From contig VIIQ02000643.1 of NCBI GenBank assembly GCA_007449985.2, positions 62,001-126,000 of the forward strand: a stretch of DNA of 64,000 nt. Direction: 5' to 3'. The notes under the pieces are model-generated. The model was not told the origin of the DNA. It was given only the letters and a program-made list of their open reading frames with translations, and made no database searches. A program made the translations under genes and the position numbers. Of the stretch, positions 10,340-19,559 are shown in pieces. The number at the start of each line of letters is the position of its first letter. Within the stretch, counting starts at the first letter, position 1. Source of the DNA: Desmodesmus armatus (Eukaryota; Chlorophyta; Chlorophyceae; Sphaeropleales; Scenedesmaceae).

Positions 10340-10985
10340 AGTAGTGTATCCTTCAGTGTGAGCCCAGTGTTGTTGTGAACAAACCAGCAAGCGGAGCCAA
10401 GCCAGAAACCCTACTCCTGCCACCATAACCATAAGTCCTACACAAAACCCTGATACCCTGACATGGGCACCCTCAAAAACACATTGCCATGGCATCACAC
10501 CAGCATGCATGCCCATATGGGCATCCGCTGCATGTAGTCCTGCTGTTGCCACTAGCTCGTCTCGAGACTGACCACCGGTGATGAACTGTCGAGCAGCTGC
10601 CGTCTTCACAAAGGCAAACTTTTCGGCCCCCTTCTTCCGCCGGTGAAGGGGGTCCAAAAGCTGACACGTTCATATCAGCTGTCAGTTAGCTCCGGGGACC
10701 AAACGCCAGCATGCTGGGCTCCCCTACATCACTGCATGGCTGACATTCCCAGGACCCCCACGAGGAGCGCGTCCATAGTCCCTGCGCTCCACCATGTGCA
10801 AATACCACAGGTACAAGCAGCCACTGTACAGTCAACTTGCAAACTTGCTGCTCACTGGTCAGTGCCAGGGGTAGTAAGGGGTACAAAGGGTACCACTTAC
10901 TATCCCTGGGCAATGCTGTTCCCTGCAGCAAATCTATTTGCCATCAAACCATCTGGTTTCTTTTCTGGTGGTGTCTTAAACCACA
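10340..10985. other. No clear gene; possibly the decayed N-terminal part of the next LINE RT
   Basis: No convincing domain was recognised. Frames are short and switch often. In the plus-strand frame just before 10,990 a few residues (VLNHKSDVPTRAY) look like the stretch that precedes RT motif A in LINEs, so the decayed RT may begin around 10,900. Confidence 0.3.
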
Positions 10986-12170
10986 AGTCAGACGTACCTA
11001 CTAGGGCCTACGTTGACCTACGCACAGCCTATGATTCCATCTCCTGGCTGCGCTTTGGCGTGTGCTGTGTGCTTATCGTGCCACACTTGGCTCGGAGCCT
11101 AGGGCTGTCAAGCGGCTGGCTAAGCTGCACCGGGCAGGTACAAAGGTTGCGGTCAAGCTGGCCGTTGAGCGGTCGTTTGACATTGAGGGTCCACCACAAA
11201 CCTGAGAGTTTTTAGGCTGCTGATAGGTACTGGTGTCTTTCAAGCTGACGAGCCGCTGACCCCCCCCCCCCCACACACACATATTGGTCTTAGGTTTGTG
11301 GTGGACCCCTTGGCCATGGTGCGTGACAGGTAGCTCAACATCCTCTTTGATTGTGTTGAGCCAAGCTGTTGGCGGCAGAGTGCCTGAGGGCATGCGGCTG
11401 GCCTGCAGGGCTGAGGGAGAGGTACTCTTTTGGCATGCCAGGGCTGGTGAGCTTAGCACCATGTTGACGAAAGCTGCTCTCCTGTATGCGGATTACCTGG
11501 TGCTTATCTACTGTGCACAGGTGTGAGATACTCTAATCGTCAAGGTGTTTGACTCTGGTTGCAGCAGCATGGGTAGGTGTGCCAATGCGGCCAAGATCGA
11601 TCTCATTGCTGCATGCCTCGATGGTCAACCACTAGAGCATGTGCAGTTGTCAGGTGATGAGGCGCGCTATGTGCCAGGTACCATGGTACCTGGCCAGGTA
11701 CTCCAGACCCACCAGAATCACCAGACATGCCTATGCAATGCTTCACATCACCATTCAGTGGTTGTACTGCTCTTGCCACACGCATATGGTAAAGCTGAGC
11801 CTTTCAGCCAGTGCGCTGCCTACTGGGCTGTCGGGCAGCTCATCACCATCAAAGCCTGGCAAGACAAAGTCATCATCATCATGTTACACGTATTTCCAGC
11901 AGGTCATTGCGCTAAATCATGCTTAGCAACAAATCTACCTAGGTGCCTAAAACAGCACACCCGACAAAACATGGGAAAGCTTTGCAACTCCCCACTGTCT
12001 GGGCGGTTGTGGCCGCTCAACAGCAAATGCATCAACAAAAACACGAGACTGACTGCCATGCAGGCGACCCAACCACACATAAACTGTTTAAAGGATCAAG
12101 TCCAGAGATGGGCAGGTTGTATTGCACTGTCAGACTCATTGGCATTGATGCCATGCACCTATGCCCAACA
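10986..12170 (+). pseudogene. Second LINE reverse transcriptase remnant, heavily mutated
   Basis: In the plus strand, RT motif A is recognisable as AYVDLRTAYDSIS (about 10,997-11,040). After a frame change comes RLAKLHRAGTKVAV and FDIEGG up to 11,188, where an inverted-repeat element interrupts. Past 11,308 the frame LLYADYLVLI (about 11,485-11,515) is the catalytic box, with the second Asp of YADD changed to Tyr. Thumb-like sequence follows (GCSSMGRCANAAKIDL, then YAMLHITIQWL). Many frameshifts show it is long dead. It is a different lineage from the LINE at 1-9.4 kb, since the catalytic motifs and spacing differ. Confidence 0.7.
11188..11307. mobile_element. Small inverted-repeat element (MITE-like) inserted in the RT remnant
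   Basis: The ends are inverted copies of GGTCCACCACAAACCT (11,188-11,203 and 11,292-11,307), identical over 16 bp. The interior is ~88 bp with a C tract followed by CA repeats. It splits the RT remnant between motifs A and C. No target-site duplication is obvious. Related ends occur at 15,727, 30,224, 42,940 and 44,986. Confidence 0.7.
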
Positions 12171-12640
12171 CAACAGGCAACAAAATGTTGCTGCCCCACA
12201 CCTACTGCTGCGCGGATTCATTGTTGAAACTACTAGTAGTGCGGGAGGAATCCAGGGGACCCTGTGGTCAGTAGGTCACTCTGGTGCACCAAAGCAACAA
12301 AGTGCGTAGCCGGGTGAGCACAGCTCTTGCCCCCCTACAGTAGCTGTGCCAGGTCACTGCAACAGCAACTGTGCAACCACATGGTGAGACCCGCCCAGAA
12401 AAACGTCCATGTGGCATCCTATGTCTGTGATGTGGGATTGAAGCGGGCGACCCTGTGAGCATTCTGGCGGACAGCTCGATCAAAGCCACAGCACTCTCTT
12501 GCACAACCGCTGCTGCTGCTCTCTGACTGTTCACGCAGCACCTGCTGCTCCTTCTTCGCCACCTGACAAAGTCATGCTGGTTGCAAACAATTGGATTGAT
12601 CCAAGGATATTGACAAGCCCAGCGGCAGCAACCAGCACCC
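12170..12640. other. No recognised feature
   Basis: Open frames occur on both strands but none shows a domain, a good start context or a composition that stands out. The minus-strand frame here is the reverse of the Gln/Pro repeat that follows. Confidence 0.4.
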
Positions 12641-13115
12641 AAGTCCATGCAGCAACCCAGGAGCTGCCTACTTGCAGCACTCACGAGGGTACCCTTCACA
12701 TCAGCAGTCTGTGGGGGGGCCAAGGGGGCTACCAATACCAGCAACACCCAGAGCACCCAGAGCACCAGCAGCCAGGAGCTGTCTACATGCAGCACTCAGG
12801 AGGGAACCCTGCACAGCAGCAGTATGTGGCGGACCAGGGGGGTTCTGGCTACTAAACCAGCAACACGCAACAGCACCAGCAGCAGCAGCCAGGAGCTGCC
12901 TAAATGCAGCACTCAGGAGGGCACCTACAGAGAAGCAGTATATGGCGGGCCAAGGGGTTATGCATACCAACACCAGCAGCACCCAGAGCACCAGCAGCCA
13001 AGAGCTGTCTACTTGCAGCACTCAGGAGGGTACCCTCACAGCAGCAGTATGTGGCGCAGCCACAAGGGACGGTCCAAGCTGCTGGCAGGAGAGTCGGGTC
13101 TGGTCAAATGTCTAG
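12640..13115 (+). repeat. ~115 bp tandem repeat encoding Gln/Pro/Tyr-rich peptide, decayed
   Basis: Four units carry AGGAGCTGYCTAC-like and GCAGCACTCAGGAGGG blocks. In one plus-strand frame each unit reads close to QQPGAVYMQHSGG followed by QQQYV, and the last unit runs on into YVAQPQGTVQAAG and MSSVPGW. Stops (for example at 12,853-12,855) and frame changes interrupt it. It looks like the remains of a low-complexity Gln/Tyr-rich coding exon expanded as a tandem repeat. No known protein is claimed. Confidence 0.5.
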
Positions 13116-13290
13116 TGTGCCTGGCTGGTAATGTGGTCTATCTGCTGTGTCTGGCATGGCTGGTGTGGCCTATCTTGCAGTCTAGTGCACCTGGTATTTC
13201 TGGTGACTCTGGCCTATGTGGTTGTCTGGTGTAGCTGTCTATCTGGTGTGCTGGCGTATTCGGTGTGTCTGGCCTATGTGCTACTCTTGG

Positions 13291-13760
13291 TTATTTGGCA
13301 ACGCTTGCTTTTCTGTTGGTTCTTGAGAGCTTCTGTAGTGCAATTCCATGGTGCCACCCGCACCCCTGGACACCCTGCAGTGTCTGTTGCCATGAGCAGC
13401 AGCTGCTTCTGATCCTGCTGCTCCATAGGATGTAGCCGAAGAGCTGCAGTTTGCCTGACTGGTTCTGTCTGGGGGCCAGTGGATGCGTGTGGCAGGGCAC
13501 ATCCTTGTGCTCAAACAGGGTGGTGGCCAGCACACGACCATGCACTCCTGGAAGGCCTGGTGGACGTGTGTGCCGTTGTCGGAGGCCACCTGTGGCTGCC
13601 TTGTGTGACGCCTCTGTTGCGGCGGTTGCCTTGCAGCATAGCCCTAACGTCTGCTTGAAGTCACCCAGCACCATGACCAGGTGAAGGCGCTGGATGCGCT
13701 GCAGCGCACTGTCAAGCTGCCTAAGTAGAGCCGCTGCTTCCTGCTATGCCCACCCCCCTG
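13291..13760 (-). pseudogene. Fragment with a GDFKQTL motif (helicase or APE endonuclease relic)
   Basis: On the minus strand the frame from about 13,745 reads ALLRQLDSALQRIQRLHLVM and then VLGDFKQTLGL. GDFxQTL preceded by a hydrophobic strand resembles motif III of PIF1/Helitron helicases (GDFRQTLPV). The GDFN motif of LINE APE endonucleases is the alternative. The remainder of the frame has no recognisable domain. The first part lies inside the duplicated block and so recurs at about 28,118-28,257. Confidence 0.3.
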
Positions 13761-13929
13761 ACTGTCACTGGGAAGCCCAGGCTTTATGATAAGTGTGGAA
13801 CACAAAAACTATATATGATATACGATATGCAATGAATCATGCCGTAAAGTTCGGGTGCCTTCTTATTAGGGTGTACACTAGCATCTGCCGACCTAGTGCC
13901 AGCTGTAGGTACAGATTACCTAAATAAAT

Positions 13930-14220
13930 TCATTGATTAGGGTGCCTCGGAGCGATTCCCGCCCTGTCACGATGCTTGATGTGGCCGCAGGAGATGCCGA
14001 AAACACCTCGAAATGGTCGTGTCAGCATGTATATATGCGCCGATTGGCACTTTTCGCACTTACGAGTGCCAAACCTGAAGGATCTAGGCCCTCCCTGCCT
14101 TACAATTAGGGTGGCCCTGAAAGCCCAGGCCAGGTGCTGCCTTACAATTAGGGTGGACCACAATGTGCATTGAACGATGCCCTATTATTAGGGTAGCCTA
14201 ATTATTAGGGTGATTACGGT
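13930..14220. repeat. Dispersed TTAGGGTG-rich repeat, member 2
   Basis: This is similar in order and wording to 9,468-9,735. It contains about five ATTAGGGTG words (near 13,936, 14,105, 14,148, 14,187 and 14,202) and ends GGGTGATTACGGTA, with another word upstream near 13,866. It lies ~150 bp downstream of the GT32 stop codon, on the opposite side from its start. No coding potential is claimed. Confidence 0.6.
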
Positions 14221-14371
14221 AAGTGACTTCAGTGTGGAAAAGCAAACAAACAAACACATGCCCATGTTTCTTGCATCATGACAACAGATGGCACACACAT
14301 ACCAATCTGACTTCTGCCTGCCACAACTGAATTAAGTGCCATGTCACCATAATCTGCACCTTTGTTCACAA

Positions 14372-15643
14372 TTACAATGCTGCTATCCCCTTCTTTTTGC
14401 AGTCTTTATAGGTCAAAACACGCGACCGCAACTGTTTCTCTGGCTTGGTTTTCCAGGAAGCAAAAAACTGGTGGCAGATGAGCGCCTCAGGGCGCACCTG
14501 CTTCTTCACATCTTCGCATGTCATGTTGAGGTCTAATGTGTCCCAACCCATGCCCAGCACAAACTTGGGCATGGCACGCACAGAGCCAAATAGCACCCCG
14601 TCTTGCAGGTCCGCCTTTGTTGAGTTGATGGGCCATGTTGCATGAATACTGTGCGCGTATGCCTTGATTGCTGACGTGAAAGCCTTGGGTCCCGTCCTCA
14701 TGAGAACACCCTCATCCACGCGTTTGCTTACCCCGTTGACAGGGAGACCTTTGATATGCGTGTAGTTGAGGTTGCGTGAGATGATTCGTGGCATCATGGC
14801 CAGCACAGGGTGTCCTGGCATGGCTCCTATCACAAACTGGTTGAACTCTTTGGTGTCTCCTGTAATCATGTTGCGCTTGGCAATGCCAACCATTAAGGCA
14901 GCATCAAAGCCGTGTCCCTCGTTCCAGCTGGATATTGGCTGCATGCACTTGACATCACTGTCAGCATACACACCCCCCAGCTTGTGCAGCACCAGGTATC
15001 TCCAGAAATCAGCGCGTTCAACATCAAATGGTAGGCGGTTGTACAGTTGCAGTAGTTGAGGGTAGTGCTCGGCAACAAACGTGCGCTGTTCCATATTATC
15101 ATACAAGATATGCCTGTAGCCTGGATTCATGTCAACCCAGGTCTGTATGCTGTCCTGAACCTCACATGGCATGCTGTGCTTATCTTGCACAGCTTGATGA
15201 ATGAGCTTGGGCAGAATGTATGGTGGTCCGATTTGGCCAGGCACATCTGACACCAGCGGCACATGGTGATGTTGATGTTGTGACAGCCATTGTTGCTGTG
15301 CCTCTCCTTTGCCAGGCTGCTCATCTACTTGTTTTGGTCCAGGCTCGATACGAGGTTGAGGTTGTCCATGCCTCCGTTGTATGCCCAACGTCAACACGTC
15401 CTCGACATGACTGACCAAACCACTGCTTGACGTTTGCCCTAAGGGGCGAGGGGCGTGCCGCTGCTCAAGCAGCCTAAGCTCAGTCAGCAGCAAACTGCCC
15501 CCATCAACATGTTTGGGCACGCTCGAGCTGAATTTGGAGATGCACAAAAACAACATAATCACCCAGATTACAGCTGGTACGAGGCAGGACAGTCTGCAGA
15601 CACGGTGGGCCCGATGGCGATGGCCAGGGTACTTCGAGGTCAT
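14372..15643 (-). CDS. GT32 family glycosyltransferase (OCH1-like), copy A
   Basis: A single uninterrupted frame of 423 residues begins at an ATG (15,641-15,643). Residues ~20-40 (LSCLVPAVIWVIMLFLCIS) form a membrane anchor typical of a type II Golgi protein. A stem of ~100 polar residues follows. The catalytic part starts with LPKLIHQ, followed by NPGYRHILYD, FDVERADFWRYLVLH and LGGVYADSDVKC, which contains the DxD metal/sugar-nucleotide motif of the Gly_transf_sug (GT32) fold. The family includes yeast alpha-1,6-mannosyltransferase Och1 and related hexosyltransferases; donor and acceptor here are unknown. The TAA stop lies inside a TGTAA word, the usual algal polyadenylation signal, which would make an extremely short 3' UTR unless another site is used. 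An identical copy lies at 28,869-30,140. Confidence 0.9.
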   Translation of the reverse strand: MTSKYPGHRHRAHRVCRLSCLVPAVIWVIMLFLCISKFSSSVPKHVDGGSLLLTELRLLEQRHAPRPLGQTSSSGLVSHVEDVLTLGIQRRHGQPQPRIEPGPKQVDEQPGKGEAQQQWLSQHQHHHVPLVSDVPGQIGPPYILPKLIHQAVQDKHSMPCEVQDSIQTWVDMNPGYRHILYDNMEQRTFVAEHYPQLLQLYNRLPFDVERADFWRYLVLHKLGGVYADSDVKCMQPISSWNEGHGFDAALMVGIAKRNMITGDTKEFNQFVIGAMPGHPVLAMMPRIISRNLNYTHIKGLPVNGVSKRVDEGVLMRTGPKAFTSAIKAYAHSIHATWPINSTKADLQDGVLFGSVRAMPKFVLGMGWDTLDLNMTCEDVKKQVRPEALICHQFFASWKTKPEKQLRSRVLTYKDCKKKGIAAL

Positions 15644-15726
15644 GATTGGGCTTGATGCCCGATCGTAAAGTGTTCAGCAGGGCGTGAAGTCTTATATGAC
15701 AACATGGGCCTGATAGAAACAAGCTA

Positions 15727-15745
15727 GGTCCACCACAAAACTAAG
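15727..15745. repeat. Solo GGTCCACCACAAA element end, copy A
   Basis: GGTCCACCACAAAACTAAGA matches the terminal repeat of the element at 11,188-11,307 except for one base. No partner end was found nearby. It lies just upstream of the GT32 start. Confidence 0.4.
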
Positions 15746-15979
15746 ACCCCGGGGGTTGACGCCAGGACTAAACTGCCTTTGGAGGAGGGTTCGATTTCAA
15801 AAACAGACTTTGTTCAAAACGGAAGGGTCGGGAGGAGGGGTTCTGCGGCTCGAAATAATGTCCTAGGCAAGACGGATTTTCATAGGAAACGAGGGGTTTC
15901 CATGATTCCCAGTGGTTTTTAGTGCAATTTGATTGGAACGGTCCCATTTCCCAAGGAAGGTTTACCGTTCAGGACAGAT

Positions 15980-16140
15980 GTCCACACACCAGATTCCTGG
16001 GCTTCCTTCCCTTCCAACCTTCCAGCCGACCCCTGACGCACCCCACTTCCTGGGCTTCCTTCCCTTCCAACCTTCCAGCCGACCCCTATCGCACCCCACT
16101 TCCTAGGCTTCCTTCTCTTCCAACCTTTCCTGCCGGCCCC
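15980..16140. repeat. Pyrimidine-rich minisatellite, ~54 bp units, copy A
   Basis: Three head-to-tail units of about 54 bp contain GGGCTTCCTTCCCTTCCAAC followed by a GCCGACCCCT block. Frames across it on both strands are repeat translations. Copy B is at about 30,477-30,637. Confidence 0.75.
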
Positions 16141-16265
16141 TGACACACTGACTTCTTATGCGTCCTTCCTTTCTGATCCTTTCTGCCCACCCAAGACACA
16201 CCCACTTCCCATGCTTCCTGCTTTTCGGCCACTTCCCACCCACCCCCAACACAACCAACTGCCGG

Positions 16266-16375
16266 CCCTAATCCTAAATCCTAAACCTAAACCCCTAAGC
16301 CCCCTAAACCTAAACCCCTAAGCCCCCTAAACCTAAACCCCTAATCCCCCTAAACCCAAACTTCAAACCCTAAAC
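16266..16375. repeat. Degenerate interstitial telomere-like repeat, copy A
   Basis: The stretch is built of CCCTAAACCTAAACCC-type words with spacer variants (CCCCTAAGCCCCCTAAACC). The core CCCTAAA is the plant-type telomere repeat; volvocine algae use that or the CCCTAAAA form. It is followed by a C-rich tract. The repeats are imperfect, so this is an old interstitial relic or a repair scar rather than a chromosome end. Confidence 0.65.
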
Positions 16376-16817
16376 CAGAGTCCCCCCCCTCCCCCCCCCC
16401 CGCCCCCCTATTCAAGAGGCACTGCGCTGAACAGACGTGTCCTGAGCTGCTTGCTGTGTTGTGCTTGCTGGACCAAAAGGTGCTGTGTAGGTGTTTGCAT
16501 GCAGCACTGTTATCAAGGGCATGCAGGGACTTGGTGCACTGACGTCAAGGGTGCCATCCATGCGTGGGGGGGCACATGGTCCTGGCCACACAATACGACT
16601 CTATTGTCCGTGATATTGATGAAACTACGTTAACAATGCGTCTTGCGCAACAGTATGCATGTTTCTTTGAATTGGGAAGCAAGGAAAGGAAGGAAGGGTC
16701 GGAAGGGTAGGAGGACAAGAAAACAGAAGTGTGGAAGCAGTTGAAAGCTGGCTATTCCCAGGAATTTATCCTTTCCTGGACTCTTCCTGAGAAACTCCGG
16801 CTGCCTAAAAATAGTAG

Positions 16818-17301
16818 AGCTGATACACCCTGTTCGTCTGAGGGGGGGGAGCGAGGAGCAGAAATGTGTTTTGCAGCAGCACAGGCGGGGGGGGGGGGGG
16901 TAGCAACTAGCTGCTCCGCCAGAAACGGTGCTGGAGGGGGGGGGGGGTGAGCGAGGAACAGCTTGGCTGGGGTCCAGGGGGGGGGGGCAAGCTGACAAGG
17001 TGAAGTACAAAATATTACCTAAAACAATGTACAGCTTTAGGTGGCGGGGATAGTCCTCCCTGGACGACGCTGGCACATTGCCAGGGTCTGGCTGTTCACC
17101 GAAGTGTTTCAAGATACTGGTGTGCCCTTGACGGGGAGGGGGGGGGTGACTCACTGTCCCTGGGGGGGGGGTGTGAGGGGCGGGTTCCATGCCAAGCCCA
17201 AGGGGCTACTCCCCAGGGAGCAACACAACATGAACGTAGGAGCTAAGCTCCCCCGGGGGAGCGGAAAATTTCCTGAGACAGACGAACAGGGTGTATCAGC
17301 T
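16818..17301. mobile_element. Inverted-repeat element with G tracts (family M), copy A
   Basis: The left end AGCTGATACACCCTGTTCGT (16,818 on) and its reverse complement at 17,279-17,301 form a perfect 23 bp inverted repeat. The interior carries at least six G runs of 7-12. To the right the sequence continues TTCAAAAAAGCTACCC, which matches the outer ends of the element at 20,107-20,374, so the true boundary may be near 17,315. It has no coding capacity. The copy is at about 31,315-31,798. Confidence 0.65.
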
Positions 17302-17314
17302 TCAAAAAAGCTAC

Positions 17315-17832
17315 CCTTGCGGATAGGTTTACGTAATTCTACAGCACCTGCTGCAAACCACCATCTAGACCCCATTCTGGGTCAGTCCTGCTACCAGAGA
17401 ACCAGGCCGTTGGTGCTGCCCCTAGCCACTTACGTATTTTTACCAGACATAACAGCGGCTTCTTGCCGAGTATTGCCCCAGGGGTGCCTACAAGTTTGCA
17501 CTTATGCATCAGCAGATCCTGTGAGGTGTTTGGTTATAGGCACAAGACTGATCATATGGCCCATCCGCCGCTTGTGAGACCAGCCATATAGTGTAGTATT
17601 ATGATGGAAGCATTGCGGCTGCACCAGACAGCGATTTCGAAGCACAAAGTTCACTGACCAAAAACTCCATCAATCTGCTGTCATGGACCTGCGTTTAGAG
17701 TGCACGAGTACACCTGACCTCATGCATGTGACCTTTATTTATGTCCAAAATGTTACGTTCAAAAGCAGCTGCCGTGCACTGTAGACGTGCAGCCAGAGAG
17801 TGACCAAGAATTGGGTCACCCCCCAGATAGGG
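17315..17832. other. No recognised feature
   Basis: Unique-looking sequence with only short frames. It is identical in copy B. The plus-strand frame that spans the preceding inverted-repeat element and ends at 17,577 has no domain. Confidence 0.4.
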
Positions 17833-18015
17833 CCCATATATATATAACAATATATTATATATAACAATATATATATAACAATATATAATATATATAATAT
17901 TATATAATATATAATATATATGTATATACTCGCATATATGTATATACTGCTATATATACACATATATATACACATATACATTAATGCACATCTATATATA
18001 CATATATATTGTATC
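17833..18015. repeat. AT microsatellite (ATATAT/AACAATATAT), copy A
   Basis: A ~180 bp run made of TATATA words with AACA interruptions, then TATACACATA words. The equivalent site in copy B is about 750 bp longer because it contains unique sequence plus an expanded array. Confidence 0.9.
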
Positions 18016-19295
18016 GAAACCTATAAGGTTGAGAGCCTAATGCGTTGCTATGGTCCCACCCCCACACATGACAGCATTCTTGGTCTGCACATCCGTTGGC
18101 AAGTGCGACGCACGCAGGCCTGGTGGGGCGTGTGCGAATGAAAGGACAACGCTTAACAGCTTCAGCTTGTTGAATAACGTGCACGAGGCAGGAGCTGGGA
18201 ATCCAGATTCCGCATCGCAAAATCCGGTTCCGTCACGACTACAAAACGTGTTTGTCGAAGCAGCTAGTAACCTGCGTGTTGTGTGCCAGGGCCTGTGTGC
18301 AATGCCGTCCAGTCCTTGTTGGTAACGGTATCCATGCAAATCACAAAAAACGTTCAACGCAGCTGAGCCGCCGTATATGAAACATTACACTGTTTGATTG
18401 GCTTGCATGGCATGGATGCACCCATCGCCCTGAGGTCATCTGAACGGTTACGAGGCGCACAGACAACCGTCATCCAACGTTGGATTGCGTGTGTCGGACT
18501 CCTGCTCAACAGTACAAAGCACGGTTTCCCGTGCTGCTGTGTGATCGAGAGTGCTCAATGCTGCCCCGCTGTGTTTATTTTAGCCTGACAAGGGGCAGCA
18601 GCTGAAGCTACAGGCACAGCAGCACTGCAACATCAACTGTGCCGCAGCTGCACATGAGCATGAGTACCTCAATCCGCATCCCCGAATTTGCGAGCTCAAC
18701 TGTGTTGATTCCAGCCTGACACATGCTCCGTGGGCGGGAGCAGCTGGTAGCGCCTGCAGCTGCAGCAGTGCTGGGGCACCCCAGCAGCAGTATGTTAAAA
18801 GCAGTACCCCAGCAGCAGCACCCCAGCAGCAGCAAGTGTGCAGCAGCTGGACCATGGCATTGTACCACCTCCCTAGATCGTAGCCTCACCAAGTCCCAAG
18901 CCAGCTAGCTACGCCAAGTTGTTTGATTAGGTACCAAGTGAACCTCCGTGGTGGCAGTTTCCCTGCAAACGGCCATGCTGCACCCTAGTGATCACACATC
19001 GACTGCTACAGTGGTCCATGTCCAAACTGCGCCAGCGAGTGATGCGGCTGTACCACCGTGCACTTTATGCATCTGGCAGCCGCAGAACTGCAGTAACGCC
19101 TCACCTGACCCCCCAAACAAATATTGGCAGGCTTCGATCCAGCTCTGACGCCACCTGGGCGTTGACCATTCTATACACACATGTGTGTATATAGCAGTGA
19201 GAAGCAGTAAGAAGCAGTTTAGCACAGCACTCACACGCCAGTTTTACACGGACACACTCACTCACAACATTTACTGCTACTGCTGTCTGCTGCTG
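18016..19295. other. No confident gene; contains a dispersed segment shared with 44.5 and 46.2 kb
   Basis: No domain was recognised. Around 19,100-19,175 the minus strand reads NAQVASELDRSLPIF, closely resembling NTQVASVLDQSLPNF encoded near 44,520-44,580 and 46,212-46,272. This marks a diverged interspersed repeat, perhaps a relic of a transposon coding region. CAGCAG runs occur at 18,596-18,845. Confidence 0.4.
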
Positions 19296-19296
19296 C

Positions 19297-19471
19297 TGTA
19301 GGAACAAGCGCATGAGGGTGCTGTTCTCGCAAGAGGAGGAGCAGGAAGAGGAGTATGCTGCTGATGGTGCTGGTGGTGATGCTGATGCGGCATACAAGAA
19401 CCAGATTGAGAACTACGCAGCAGCAGTGTCCCAGTGTCAGCACAGCAGCAGTGTCTTTGCTTATAAGATAT
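19297..19471 (+). CDS. Possible 3' terminal exon of an unknown gene
   Basis: After a pyrimidine-rich stretch ending in CTGCTGTAG there is a good acidic frame: NKRMRVLFSQEEEQEEEY, then a Gly/Asp/Ala part and NQIENYAAAVSQCQ, ending at TAA (19,469-19,471). Acceptor-like context and biased composition suggest a last exon. No upstream partner exon was found and no family is recognised. It is identical in copy B at about 34,541-34,715. Confidence 0.3.
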
Positions 19472-19559
19472 AATTATATATTCGGTGTCAGTCTGTTTTG
19501 AGTTCTGTTGTGTATCAAAAGAGTATTGAAGGTGTTTGAGGGACGGTGTGTGTAAGTCA

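Noticed and set aside
16630..17190. 186-codon minus-strand frame, Pro-rich (also at 31,127-31,687)
   Set aside because: Spans an inverted-repeat element full of G/C runs; its reading frame changes with homopolymer length between copies.
18580..18892. Cys/Leu-rich minus-strand frames (also at 33,824-34,136)
   Set aside because: Reverse reading of CAG/GCAGCA repeats.
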